Positions 7,804 through 16,021 are shown, numbered from the stretch's first letter. The stretch is DNA of 40,985 nt from FW021-bin31 sp964422465 (GCA_964422465.1 CAYRBD010000020.1:1-40985), one strand, 5' to 3'. Translations and numbers: made by a program. The notes: generated from the sequence alone by a model not told the origin.

Positions 7804-8523
7804 ATGAAAAAAATGATGTTGCCGATAGCGGCTTTAGTCTTGACAGGCATTCTGATTATTCCTGTTAAAAAAGCAGAAGCGCAAATGAATACGGCGCCAA
7901 CTTATGGTGCCATGCCCACTACTACCTTTGGAATAAAAGCAGGTCCCAGTTTTTCGAGTATGACTTCAAAAACAGATGGAAAGAAAGAAACCAGTGATAT
8001 GATGGTTGGAGTCGAAGGCGGTGTGTATGCCAACATTCCCATTGCCCCTCAATTTTATATCCAGCCTTCTCTGATGTATGAAGGAAAAGGCGGAAAAGAA
8101 ACCTATGAAGATAATGGCGTGAGTAGAAAATTTAAGACCAGACTCCATTACCTGACCCTTCCCATTGATTTCTTGTTCAAGCCCGAAATGCCCAACGGCA
8201 GTGGTGCCTGGATCATAGGTGTGGGCCCCTACTTAGGCTATGGAATTTCTGGCAAATCGAAGCTTTCTGGTAACGCGGGTGATTTTGGAGGCTCTACTTC
8301 TTTTGACCCGTTCAAAGAAAACGTGATGGGAGGCGATCCCACTTTAAATCGTTTTGATGCGGGCGCCAATGTACAACTGGGGTATGAAATGGCCAGCGGA
8401 TTCAATATCGGGCTGAACGCCAATCTTGGATTGATCAACCTTCAAAAGGAAGGCGATAACGATAATTCCGCAAGGAATACCAATTTTGGAGTTACCCTGG
8501 GTTATACCTTCGGGAAATATTAA
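7804..8523 (+). CDS. Outer-membrane beta-barrel protein (PF13568 type), second of three
   Basis: The 239-residue product has a signal peptide of about 27 residues (ending KKAEAQ). A short linker precedes the same barrel layout as its neighbour: FGIKAGPSFSSMTSK, IQPSLMYEGKGGKE, LTLPIDFLFKPEMP and WIIGVGPYLGYGISGK, ending LGYTFGKY. It is clearly more similar to the third gene (shared MYEGKGG, LFKPEM, GVGPY/GIGPY blocks) than to the first, pointing to a later duplication. It lies 43 bases after the first barrel gene, probably in the same transcript, and is followed by a strong terminator hairpin. Function beyond being a surface barrel is unknown. Confidence 0.9.
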   Translation: MKKMMLPIAALVLTGILIIPVKKAEAQMNTAPTYGAMPTTTFGIKAGPSFSSMTSKTDGKKETSDMMVGVEGGVYANIPIAPQFYIQPSLMYEGKGGKETYEDNGVSRKFKTRLHYLTLPIDFLFKPEMPNGSGAWIIGVGPYLGYGISGKSKLSGNAGDFGGSTSFDPFKENVMGGDPTLNRFDAGANVQLGYEMASGFNIGLNANLGLINLQKEGDNDNSARNTNFGVTLGYTFGKY

Positions 8524-8549
8524 TCTCCTTTTCTGGCAAGCAAAAGTCT

Positions 8550-8582
8550 ATCCCGGCAGCGGCAGTTGCCGGGATTATTTTT
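8550..8582 (+). terminator. Rho-independent terminator after the second barrel gene
   Basis: A perfect 9-bp stem, ATCCCGGCA (8550-8558) and TGCCGGGAT (8567-8575), with an 8-base loop is followed by TATTTTTA. It should end the transcript of the first two barrel genes. Confidence 0.85.
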
Positions 8583-8589
8583 ATATTTG
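8582..8589 (+). promoter_or_regulatory. Probable -7 box for the third barrel gene
   Basis: TATATTTG fits TAnnTTTG directly after the terminator and 20 bases before the ATG at 8610. The terminator stem occupies the -33 position, so the upstream box is poor. Confidence 0.45.
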
Positions 8590-8609
8590 ATGATTAAAAA
8601 TACCAAGCA

Positions 8610-9218
8610 ATGAAAAAAATCCTGGTTACCTTATTATCTCTATGTTTGACGGAGGCCGCTTTTGCCCAGGCCGCTTTTGGCATTATGGCAGGGCCAAATT
8701 TTTCCACTATGACTTTTAAATCGGGGGATACCAAATCTACGACCCACCTTATTACAGGGGTGGCAGGAGGCGTATTTGCTACTTTGCCTCTTATGCCCGA
8801 ACTGTATCTTCAACCCGCCTTGTTATATGAAGGCAAAGGCGGGAGTGAACAGGTTTCCGGATACCGGCAAAACACCAGATTCAACTATCTGACACTCCCG
8901 GTGAACCTGTTATTTAAACCGGAGATGGCCGGTGGAGAAGGGAAATGGATGGTGGGCATAGGCCCCTATTTTGCGTATGGCTTTTCAGCCAAAAAATCAG
9001 GCAAACAAATAGAATCATTCGATCCCATGAAAAATGGATTCTATAGACGCTTTGACGGAGGCGTGGATGTACTGCTGGGCGCTGAATTTTCTAACCGGAT
9101 AAGCCTTGCCGCCAAAGCGGATATAGGGGTCATAAATGTATCCAACCTGGGGAAGGCTTTTTTCACGCGAAATACTTCCTTTGGCCTGATGTTGGGGTAT
9201 ATTTTGGGGAAAGACTGA
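8610..9218 (+). CDS. Outer-membrane beta-barrel protein (PF13568 type), third of three
   Basis: The 202-residue product has a signal peptide of 20 residues (ending AAFAQ) followed by a compact version of the same barrel: FGIMAGPNFSTMTFK, LQPALLYEGKGGSE, LTLPVNLLFKPEMAGG and WMVGIGPYFAYGFSAK, ending LMLGYILGKD. It lacks the linker of the second protein and has shorter loops. It is separated from the second gene by a terminator and a probable promoter, so it may be regulated separately, perhaps together with the Gre-family gene 16 bases downstream. Exact role unknown; family-level call only. Confidence 0.9.
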   Translation: MKKILVTLLSLCLTEAAFAQAAFGIMAGPNFSTMTFKSGDTKSTTHLITGVAGGVFATLPLMPELYLQPALLYEGKGGSEQVSGYRQNTRFNYLTLPVNLLFKPEMAGGEGKWMVGIGPYFAYGFSAKKSGKQIESFDPMKNGFYRRFDGGVDVLLGAEFSNRISLAAKADIGVINVSNLGKAFFTRNTSFGLMLGYILGKD

Positions 9219-9234
9219 CTAAATTGGATAAAGA

Positions 9235-9735
9235 ATGAGCAGAGGTTTCGTAAAAGAAAGCGACCAGGAAGAAATGCCGGTTATTCCCCCGCGGGCGCCT
9301 TTACCGCCGGAAGAAACCAATTATGTTACGGCATACGGAATGGAATTATTACAGAAAGAGAAAGAACAGCTTGAACAGGAAAAAGCCGCAATCCCTGCAA
9401 CCGATGAAGATCAAAAAAGACGAGAGACCATCGTATTAAATAGTAAACTCCGACAGCTACAGGAGCGCATAGATTCTGCCCAGGTAGTTGAACCTCCAAA
9501 GGCGTCCCAAAAGGAGATTCGCTTTGGAGCCACAGTGAGCTACAGAATGTTAAATAATAACAAGAAAAACACTTTTCAAATTGTAGGGGTGGATGAAGCC
9601 GACGTCAAGAAGAAAAAAATTGCCTTCATTGCCCCAATTGCAAAAGCCCTGATGGGCCATCAGGCAGGTGAGGAAGTAGAATTCCAACTTGGAAACGAAA
9701 AAAGGAAGTTGGAGATTTTGGAGGTAAAATACTAG
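9235..9735 (+). CDS. GreA/GreB-family transcription elongation factor
   Basis: The 166-residue protein matches the GreA/GreB-like group that begins SRGFVKE(S/G)DQEE with a Pro-rich linker. A charged coiled coil (about residues 31-85) is followed by a C-terminal FKBP-like domain (about 92-164), with IRFGATVSYRML, FQIVGVDEAD and GEEVEFQLG typical of the RNA polymerase-binding part. Gre factors insert the coiled coil into the polymerase secondary channel and stimulate RNA cleavage in backtracked complexes. Acidic residues near the expected tip (ATDEDQKRRE) could serve this, but I cannot prove which bind metal. It starts 16 bases after the third barrel gene, and its stop overlaps that of metF on the other strand within CTAG. 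Confidence 0.88.
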   Translation: MSRGFVKESDQEEMPVIPPRAPLPPEETNYVTAYGMELLQKEKEQLEQEKAAIPATDEDQKRRETIVLNSKLRQLQERIDSAQVVEPPKASQKEIRFGATVSYRMLNNNKKNTFQIVGVDEADVKKKKIAFIAPIAKALMGHQAGEEVEFQLGNEKRKLEILEVKY

Positions 9736-10682
9736 ATCGCCTCTACCACACTCTTTACCAGCTCCGTTTGCCCCAGCGTGTAAAAATGTAACGCCGGTAC
9801 GCCGGCAGCCTTCAACTCCTTACACTGCACCTTCAGCCATTCAGCGCCCACCTGTTTTACGGCAGCCCTGTTCTTACATTTTCTCACTTCCCGCGAAAGG
9901 TCTTCGGGGATATCAATATGAAAAATGTGGGGCAATACGCTCAGATGACGCAGCGTAGTCAATGGTTTCAATCCGGGGATGATCGGGACCGTAATACCAA
10001 TTTCCCGGCATTTTTTTACAAACTCAAAATATTTTTTATTATCAAAAAACATCTGGGTGGTGATGTACTCTGCCCCCTGTTCTACCTTCTTTTTAAGATA
10101 ATACAGATCAGACTCCATATTGGGGGCCTCAAAATGCTTTTCAGGATACCCGGCTACCCCGGCACAAAAATTGGATTTTTGCGCATTAGTCAAATCCTCC
10201 TGCAAATATTTTCCATGATTCATATTCACTACCTGCTTCAGCAGGTCAATAGCATAAGAATGCCCATCCGGCTCCGGGATAAAAAAAGTTTCATTTTTGG
10301 GGGCATCTCCGCGTAAAACCAATACATTATCTATCCCAAGAAAATTCAGGTCTATCAAGGCATTTTCAGTTTCCTCCTTGCTAAATCCGCCACAAATGAG
10401 GTGAGGTACGGCATCAATCTTATAATGGCTCATAATAGCTGCGCAAATACCAACTGTTCCCGGCCGTTTACGGATAGCGGTCTTTTCAAAAGAGCCGTCT
10501 GCCTTCTTCTTAAAGATATATTCGCTGCGATGATAGGTGACATTAATAAAAGCGGGGTCAAACTCCATCAACGGGTCCAGGTGATGGTATATGGATTCAA
10601 TGCCTTTCCCTTTCTGAGGCGGTAATATCTCGAAAGATACCAACATCTCTTTCGCATTTTTCAAATGTTCAGTTACTTTCAT
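9732..10682 (-). CDS. metF: Methylenetetrahydrofolate reductase
   Basis: A 316-residue TIM-barrel flavoprotein that reduces 5,10-methylene-tetrahydrofolate to 5-methyl-tetrahydrofolate with NAD(P)H and FAD, supplying methyl groups for methionine synthesis. The catalytic glutamate sits in SFEILPPQKGKG (Glu18). The FAD-contacting stretch HLICGG (94-99), VLVLRGDAP (120-128), GVAGYPEKHFEAP (175-187) and ITTQMFFDNKKYF (207-219) are all present, and length is normal. The ATG at 10682 is chosen because it gives the usual short N-terminus; an upstream start at 10721 would add 13 residues. No S-adenosylmethionine riboswitch is visible upstream and no methionine synthase is adjacent. It converges on the Gre-family gene, sharing the stop region. 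Confidence 0.96.
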   Translation of the reverse strand: MKVTEHLKNAKEMLVSFEILPPQKGKGIESIYHHLDPLMEFDPAFINVTYHRSEYIFKKKADGSFEKTAIRKRPGTVGICAAIMSHYKIDAVPHLICGGFSKEETENALIDLNFLGIDNVLVLRGDAPKNETFFIPEPDGHSYAIDLLKQVVNMNHGKYLQEDLTNAQKSNFCAGVAGYPEKHFEAPNMESDLYYLKKKVEQGAEYITTQMFFDNKKYFEFVKKCREIGITVPIIPGLKPLTTLRHLSVLPHIFHIDIPEDLSREVRKCKNRAAVKQVGAEWLKVQCKELKAAGVPALHFYTLGQTELVKSVVEAI

Positions 10683-10794
10683 AAGGCTGCGATGGCGACA
10701 AATTTTGCCAAATTTTTGCAAACCTAATGGATTTCGGGTAAACCGGCAATGAAGAGCAACGGGAATCTTTTAAAGATAAAACGGATTAAAGTAT

Positions 10795-10802
10795 TAATTT
10801 TG
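10795..10802 (+). promoter_or_regulatory. Probable -7 box for the lptB operon
   Basis: TAATTTTG fits TAnnTTTG and lies 19 bases upstream of the TTG start of lptB. The -33 box is not clear. Confidence 0.45.
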
Positions 10803-10821
10803 CTCAAATAAAGATCGGGTT

Positions 10822-11583
10822 TTGGAACTGCATACAAATAAACTGGTAAAAAGATATCGCAACCGTACCGTGGTGGATCACATCTCTATCAGGGTATCCA
10901 GGGGAGAGATTGTGGGATTATTGGGCCCCAATGGAGCAGGGAAAACGACCACTTTTTACATGGTTGTAGGTTTTATAAAGCCCGATGAAGGGGAGGTTTT
11001 CCTGGATCAGACCAATATTACGAAAGTACCGATGTATAAGCGGGCTAAAATGGGAATCGGCTATCTCCCACAGGAAGCCTCTGTTTTCAGGAAACTATCT
11101 GTGGAAGACAATCTTGCGGCGGTCCTGGAGATGACAAAGCTCAACAAAAAAGAGCAAAAAGATAAACTGGAATCCCTGCTGGATGAATTTCACCTGCAAC
11201 ATGTACGCAAAAACAACGGAGACCTCCTCAGCGGCGGCGAAAGAAGACGTACGGAAATAGCGCGGGCGCTGGCAGTTGATCCCAAATTTATCTTGCTGGA
11301 TGAGCCCTTTGCGGGGATTGACCCCATCGCCGTAGAAGATATACAAACCATTGTGGTGAAGCTTAAACAAAAAAATATTGGAATCCTGATTACCGACCAC
11401 AACGTTCAGGAAACCTTATCCATTACCGACAGAGCCTACCTCCTCTTTGAAGGAAATATACTTCAATCAGGAACAGCAGAGCAATTGGCAGCCGATCCCC
11501 AGGTCAGAAAGGTATATCTTGGCAAAAATTTCGAATTCAGAGGAAAAAAAATCCTGGAAAATCTACCGGATTCTTCCTCCTAA
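10822..11583 (+). CDS. lptB: LPS export ABC transporter ATP-binding protein
   Basis: The 253-residue ATPase powers LptFG-driven extraction of lipopolysaccharide from the inner membrane. Walker A GPNGAGKT is at 35-42, the Q-loop at YLPQEASVFRKLSVEDN, the ABC signature LSGGE at 136-140, Walker B FILLDEPFAG at 156-165 and the H-loop His at 193. The LptB-type features GIGYLPQEASVFRKL and FAGIDPIAVEDIQ separate it from amino-acid ABC ATPases. Translation must start at the TTG at 10822 because no ATG or GTG exists upstream in frame and the protein begins properly there. It is the first gene of a tight operon (next start after 16 bases). lptA, lptC and lptFG are not in the window, which is common in Bacteroidota. 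Confidence 0.94.
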   Translation: MELHTNKLVKRYRNRTVVDHISIRVSRGEIVGLLGPNGAGKTTTFYMVVGFIKPDEGEVFLDQTNITKVPMYKRAKMGIGYLPQEASVFRKLSVEDNLAAVLEMTKLNKKEQKDKLESLLDEFHLQHVRKNNGDLLSGGERRRTEIARALAVDPKFILLDEPFAGIDPIAVEDIQTIVVKLKQKNIGILITDHNVQETLSITDRAYLLFEGNILQSGTAEQLAADPQVRKVYLGKNFEFRGKKILENLPDSSS

Positions 11584-11599
11584 TATCTATTTTAGCAAA

Positions 11600-13114
11600 A
11601 TGAAGCTACTCAGTCCTGCTATATCACGCCTTGCCAGGCTTCGAATGATACGGATGGAACGTTTTATTGACTTTCCACTGGAAGCCCAGCAACGCACTTT
11701 TCAGGACTTAATCGGCGAGGGGCGATACACAGAATTCGGAAGAAAGCACGGATTTAACCACATTCATACTGTAAAAGATTACACAAAAAATGTCCCCCTA
11801 CAAGATTATGATACCCTAAAGCCTTTTATAAACCGCATTATGGAGGGGGAGCAGAATATTTTATGGAACACCCCTATACGCTGGTTTGCCAAATCCAGCG
11901 GGACTACCAGCGACAAAAGCAAATTTATTCCCGTCAGCAGGGAAACCCTGCGGGACTGCCATTACCGGGCCGGCAGGGATGTGATCACTCTCTTTTATAA
12001 CAACTTTCCCGAGTCGGACCTCATGACCGGGAAAACTCTGGTAATCGGCGGAAGCCACCAGGTAAGTCAACTCAACGAACTGGTCTCCTATGGAGACCTC
12101 AGCGCTGTCATGTTGCAAAATATGCCTTTTTACGGTCATCTTGTCCGCACCCCTGATCTTTCTGTGGCCCTGATGGATGAATGGGAGAAGAAGATTGACC
12201 GTATTGCAAGAGACACGATTGAGGAAAACGTAACTTCCATTGCAGGGGTGCCTTCCTGGACCGTTATCTTATTGAAATACATACTTGAACTGACCGGTAA
12301 ATCTCACATTAAAGAGGTCTGGCCAAACCTGGAGCTATATATCCACGGCGGAGTAAGTTTCACACCTTACGTCTCTCAATTTCAGAAATTGATTCCCGAT
12401 TCGCTTATGCGTTACCAGGAAACCTATAACGCTTCGGAAGGTTTTTTCGCTGCCCAGGACAACCTTCTTCAAAATGAAGGGATGCTCCTGTTTCTCAATC
12501 ATGGTATTTTTTACGAATTTATGCCCCTGGAGGAATACGGAAAAGAAAATCCACAAACTCTTTCCTTGAAAGAAGTTGAAATCAATCAGTCTTATATCTT
12601 GGTTATTACTACCAACTCAGGACTGTGGCGCTACATTCTGGGAGATACGATCCAATTTACCAGTCTTCATCCCTACCGGATTACCGTAACCGGCCGCACC
12701 AAATTTTTTATCAATGCCTTCGGGGAAGAAGTGGTAGTAGAAAACACGGACAAGGCTATTTCTACAGCCTGCCTGCAAACCGGGGCAATCATTAATGACT
12801 ATACCGCAGGCCCTGTTTATTTTTCCGATAATAAAAATGGCGCCCATGAATGGCTTATCGAATTCGAATCCAGGCCGGAAAACATGGATGAATTTACAGA
12901 TATACTGGATAAAACGCTGCAATCTGTTAACTCTGACTATGAAGCCAAGCGCTATAAAAATATTGCACTTCAAAAGCCGATTATTCATGCGGTACCCGTT
13001 CAAACGTTTAACAACTGGTTAAAATATAAAGACAAACTGGGAGGACAGCATAAAGTGCCCCGGTTATATAACAACAGAAAATATATTGATGAAATTCTGA
13101 AAATATTAGAATAG
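11600..13114 (+). CDS. GH3-family acyl-adenylating enzyme (GH3 auxin-responsive promoter family)
   Basis: A 504-residue GH3-fold protein, belonging to the adenylate-forming superfamily and related to the plant GH3 acyl-amino acid synthetases. The three ATP/AMP motifs are in place: KSSGTTSDKSKFIP (98-111), YNASEGFFA (276-284) and LWRYILGDT (342-350), followed by GRTKFFINAFGEE (365-377). It should therefore adenylate a carboxylic acid and pass it to an amine or other acceptor. Substrate and acceptor are unknown for bacterial members. The ATG at 11600 is chosen; a longer reading frame starts inside lptB but has no support. It lies 16 bases after lptB and 6 before the FabG-like gene, so it is co-expressed with lipopolysaccharide export and an acyl reductase, hinting at envelope lipid modification (inference). 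Confidence 0.9.
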   Translation: MKLLSPAISRLARLRMIRMERFIDFPLEAQQRTFQDLIGEGRYTEFGRKHGFNHIHTVKDYTKNVPLQDYDTLKPFINRIMEGEQNILWNTPIRWFAKSSGTTSDKSKFIPVSRETLRDCHYRAGRDVITLFYNNFPESDLMTGKTLVIGGSHQVSQLNELVSYGDLSAVMLQNMPFYGHLVRTPDLSVALMDEWEKKIDRIARDTIEENVTSIAGVPSWTVILLKYILELTGKSHIKEVWPNLELYIHGGVSFTPYVSQFQKLIPDSLMRYQETYNASEGFFAAQDNLLQNEGMLLFLNHGIFYEFMPLEEYGKENPQTLSLKEVEINQSYILVITTNSGLWRYILGDTIQFTSLHPYRITVTGRTKFFINAFGEEVVVENTDKAISTACLQTGAIINDYTAGPVYFSDNKNGAHEWLIEFESRPENMDEFTDILDKTLQSVNSDYEAKRYKNIALQKPIIHAVPVQTFNNWLKYKDKLGGQHKVPRLYNNRKYIDEILKILE

Positions 13115-13120
13115 ACCTTT

Positions 13121-13876
13121 ATGAATATGAATCTACTTGAAAACAAAAACATCCTCATTACCGGAGGCAGCCGGGGAATTGGAAAAGCCATCGCTGAAAA
13201 ATTGTCTTCCCAAGGCGCCAACATTGCATTTACCTATCGGAGTTCGGCTGAGAAAGCCCGGGAATTGGAATCAACACTATCTCAAAACGGGAAAACAGCT
13301 AAAGCCTACCAGTCTGATGCTGCAGCATTCACAGATTGTGAATCGCTCGTAAAAGACATTCTCAAAGATTTTGAAAGCATTGATGTGCTGGTCAATAATG
13401 CAGGTATTTCCATAGACAACCTCCTGCTGCGCATGAGTGAAGACCAATGGGACCAGGTGATTCATACCAACCTGAAAAGCGTTTACAACATGACAAAACA
13501 GGTTATTCGCCCGATGATGAAAGCACGTAAAGGTTCCATCATCAACATGAGTTCCATTATCGGCCTTCGGGGAAATGCCGGACAAAGCAGCTATGCCGCC
13601 TCCAAGGCCGGTATCATCGGGTTTACCAAATCTATCGCCAAAGAACTGGGCAGCCGCAACATCCGTTGTAATGCCATTGCCCCCGGCTTTGTAGAGACGG
13701 ATATGACTCATTACCTGAAAGAGGGAGACGCGGCAACAGGCTACATCAGTCAAATCCCTTTAGGGCGTTTTGGCCGTGCAGAAGATGTCGCAAATGTCAC
13801 CTTGTTTCTTGCTTCCGAACTGAGTAGTTATGTTACCGGACAGGTGATTAGCGTCTGCGGAGGGTTACAGATGTAA
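13121..13876 (+). CDS. fabG: 3-oxoacyl-ACP reductase (FabG family)
   Basis: A 251-residue SDR of the FabG group that reduces 3-oxoacyl-ACP to 3-hydroxyacyl-ACP with NADPH. TGGSRGIG is at 14-21, NNAG at 92-95, and the catalytic residues Asn117, Ser145, Tyr158 and Lys162 are complete. The stretches NAGISIDNLLLRM, SSYAASKAGIIGFTKS and APGFVETDMT, with a C-terminal VTGQVISVCGGLQM, are the usual FabG hallmarks. It has no acyl carrier protein or fabD/fabF next door and sits inside the lptB-GH3 operon, so it may be a dedicated paralogue rather than the housekeeping enzyme. A second in-frame ATG is at 13127. Family call is firm; the exact acyl substrate is not. Confidence 0.9.
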   Translation: MNMNLLENKNILITGGSRGIGKAIAEKLSSQGANIAFTYRSSAEKARELESTLSQNGKTAKAYQSDAAAFTDCESLVKDILKDFESIDVLVNNAGISIDNLLLRMSEDQWDQVIHTNLKSVYNMTKQVIRPMMKARKGSIINMSSIIGLRGNAGQSSYAASKAGIIGFTKSIAKELGSRNIRCNAIAPGFVETDMTHYLKEGDAATGYISQIPLGRFGRAEDVANVTLFLASELSSYVTGQVISVCGGLQM

Positions 13877-13894
13877 TTTAAATAATATTCCTTT

Positions 13895-14836
13895 ATGAGA
13901 AAGCTCTTCAATTGTAATTGCAAAATTATTTTCTTACTACTTGTCCTCATTTTGGCGGGAGTGTCCACCTTCGCCCAAAAACCATTCCGTACGGATAAAA
14001 AACTCACGAAGAAATTGGAAAAGATTGTTGCGGGTTTTCAGGGAGAAGTCGGCATTTATGTTCATCATTTAAAAAATGGAAAGGGCGTTGCCCTTCATGC
14101 AGACACGCTGTTTCCCACGGCCAGCTCCATTAAAGTACCCATCATGTGCGCGCTGTTTGACAAGATTGTGAAGGGAGAATTACAATATGATCAGCCTCTA
14201 TTATACCGGGATTCACAGGCTTATGGCGGATCGGGTATCATGCAATATTTCAAAGACAGCGTCAAGACCAGCCTGAAAGTGGCGGCTACGCTGATGATCA
14301 GCCGTAGTGATAACACCGCAGCGCTATGGTGCCAGTCTCTTGCAGGGGGAGGAGCCACCATCAATCAGTGGCTCTCTGATAATGGATTCGAGAAAACCAG
14401 AGTAAACTCCCGCACGCCGGGACGCGAGAAAATATGGGAAGTTTATGGATGGGGACAAACCACCCCTCGGGAAATCGCTACCCTCGTTACAGCCATTCGC
14501 GAGGCTAAAATTCTTACCCCGGCAGCCTGTGAAAGAATGTACCGCAACATGACTCACATCTATTGGGACGGAGATGCCCTGTCTCAAATTCCACCCTATA
14601 TCCAAACAGCTTCCAAAACGGGGGCTGTAAATGACGCAAGGTGTGAAGTGGTTTTGGTCAATGCTCCACATGGCGATTATGTATTCTCAGTCTATACCAA
14701 AAATATAAAAGATCAAAGCTGGACACATGACAATGAGGCTGAAAAACTCATCCGGGACATATCCGCTACTTTATGGCATTATTTTGAACCCCACTCAAAA
14801 TGGAAACCAGCTCCCGGAATCAACAAGTTTGATTAA
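13895..14836 (+). CDS. Serine hydrolase of the class A beta-lactamase fold
   Basis: The 313-residue product has a signal peptide (about residues 1-28, ending TFAQ) and the penicillin-recognising serine-enzyme motifs. These are SxxK as SSIK (Ser77, Lys80), SDN (138-140) and KTG (241-243), with spacing close to class A beta-lactamases. The omega-loop region reads RTPGREKIWEVYGWGQTTP (173-191); by spacing, the position of the deacylating Glu166 of class A enzymes falls on Thr174, so typical lactamase turnover is doubtful, though Glu178 or Glu182 might substitute. Related periplasmic serine hydrolases occur widely in Bacteroidota without known resistance function. It begins 18 bases after fabG and ends the lptB operon. 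It could be a peptidase, esterase or weak lactamase. Confidence 0.85.
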   Translation: MRKLFNCNCKIIFLLLVLILAGVSTFAQKPFRTDKKLTKKLEKIVAGFQGEVGIYVHHLKNGKGVALHADTLFPTASSIKVPIMCALFDKIVKGELQYDQPLLYRDSQAYGGSGIMQYFKDSVKTSLKVAATLMISRSDNTAALWCQSLAGGGATINQWLSDNGFEKTRVNSRTPGREKIWEVYGWGQTTPREIATLVTAIREAKILTPAACERMYRNMTHIYWDGDALSQIPPYIQTASKTGAVNDARCEVVLVNAPHGDYVFSVYTKNIKDQSWTHDNEAEKLIRDISATLWHYFEPHSKWKPAPGINKFD

Positions 14837-14851
14837 TCGGAAGAGTCCAAA

Positions 14852-15073
14852 CTAATATTTTTTTATCCGGCTCGAATCAGCTCTTGTGCTGTTAAAATCA
14901 TTCTGATTCATCCCTTTCTTTTGACTGGTGGTGTCCTGGCTTTTGGTATTAGGAGCAGTGGTCTGGTCCACAGTAGAAGGAGAATTCTTTTCACCTCCCC
15001 GGCCACCGCTATTGCAGGCTTGAAACATGCCAAACGACAGGATCATCCCAATTAAAAAACATAACTTTTTCAT
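14852..15073 (-). CDS. Small lipoprotein, Ser/Thr/Asn-rich
   Basis: A 73-residue predicted lipoprotein. A signal segment MKKLCFLIGMILSFGMFQAC places the lipidated cysteine at residue 20, followed by SGGRGGEKN, a good lipobox. The mature part (53 residues) is hydrophilic, rich in Ser, Thr, Asn, Gln and Lys, and probably disordered. An in-frame ATG at 15109 would add 12 residues ahead of the signal, so 15073 is preferred. It has no recognisable domain. It converges with the serine hydrolase gene (15 bases between stops). Small disordered lipoproteins of this type are common in Bacteroidota and mostly uncharacterised. Confidence 0.7.
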   Translation of the reverse strand: MKKLCFLIGMILSFGMFQACNSGGRGGEKNSPSTVDQTTAPNTKSQDTTSQKKGMNQNDFNSTRADSSRIKKY

Positions 15074-15201
15074 AAGACTTACTTTTCTATAAAAAGGCTC
15101 AAAGTTCATTCCATTTTGAATGAGGCCTCTCCATACTTGTTTTCAAAAAGTTAAAAATCCCCCTGTCTGGTTTCTCCTCCTCCTTTAAACAATAAAAGAT
15201 G

Positions 15202-15209
15202 TAAATTTG
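15202..15209 (+). promoter_or_regulatory. Probable -7 box for the Bax-inhibitor-1 gene
   Basis: TAAATTTG fits TAnnTTTG, 28 bases before the ATG at 15238. No strong -33 box. Confidence 0.45.
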
Positions 15210-15237
15210 TAACCCTAATTAACCAGAAATTAAAATT

Positions 15238-16005
15238 ATGGCCTTTGTAGAAAAAAGCAGCAATCCTGCCTTAAATGACAAGATTTTTAAGCGCACCACT
15301 ACGATTCATATCGGAGAGGAAGGGACGATGACGGTAAAGGGTACCTTGAATAAGTTCTTATTCATTTTTGCGATGGCGATGTGCACTTCCGTTTACAGTT
15401 GGTTTGCCTTTGAAAAAGGGGAAAATGTGACCCCATTGATCCTGATCGGGGCCTTCGGCGGACTGGGACTGGCCATTGTAATGAGTTTCAAGATGCAATG
15501 GTCTAAATACCTGGCGCCTGCCTATGGGCTGGCCGAAGGGTTGTTTCTCGGCGCTATTTCAGCCATGTTCAGCAAAATGTTTGCCGAGCAGGCCCCTTAC
15601 CTGGTCATTCAGGCCGTCTTGTTGACATTTGGCGTAGTATTGGCCATGTGGACGCTCTACAGAACCAGGATTATTAAAGTTACCAACAAACTGCGAACGA
15701 TCATAATTGGCGCCACTTTTGGAATATTCATTTTTTACATGTTGACCTGGATATTGGGTTTCTTTAATGTCAATATTCCCTTTATGAACCCGGCCAATAC
15801 CTCCATGTTCGGTATCATTTTTTCGCTTGTTGTCGTAGTGGTAGCTGCGTTGAATTTGCTGCTTGATTTTGATATGATTGAGCGGGGCAGCAAAATGGGC
15901 GCTCCAAAATACATGGAATGGTACGGCGCTTTCGGGCTGCTTGTCACAATTGTATGGCTGTATTTGGAGATATTGCGCTTGCTTTCCAGATTAAGCAGTC
16001 GATAA
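15238..16005 (+). CDS. Bax inhibitor-1/YccA family membrane protein
   Basis: The 255-residue protein has a hydrophilic N-terminus with SSNPALNDKIF (residues 6-16), a signature of this bacterial BI-1 subgroup. About seven transmembrane segments follow (around 40-58, 63-80, 88-108, 113-132, 148-168, 176-202 and 220-245). The conserved acidic residues of the last helices (LLLDFDMIERG and AFGLLVTIVWLYLEILRLL) are present, as in BsYetJ-type proteins that form pH-sensitive calcium leak channels. Its physiological role in Bacteroidota is not established. It stands alone and converges on radA with a 16-base gap and no hairpin between. Confidence 0.92.
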   Translation: MAFVEKSSNPALNDKIFKRTTTIHIGEEGTMTVKGTLNKFLFIFAMAMCTSVYSWFAFEKGENVTPLILIGAFGGLGLAIVMSFKMQWSKYLAPAYGLAEGLFLGAISAMFSKMFAEQAPYLVIQAVLLTFGVVLAMWTLYRTRIIKVTNKLRTIIIGATFGIFIFYMLTWILGFFNVNIPFMNPANTSMFGIIFSLVVVVVAALNLLLDFDMIERGSKMGAPKYMEWYGAFGLLVTIVWLYLEILRLLSRLSSR

Positions 16006-16021
16006 CTATTGACAAGCAACA

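Noticed and set aside
10683..10821. SAM riboswitch upstream of metF
   Set aside because: The 139 bases show no recognisable conserved SAM riboswitch core or terminator fold.
11447..11599. N-terminal extension of the GH3 frame into lptB
   Set aside because: It overlaps the end of lptB by more than 130 bases and encodes no family-like sequence; the ATG at 11600 gives the normal start.
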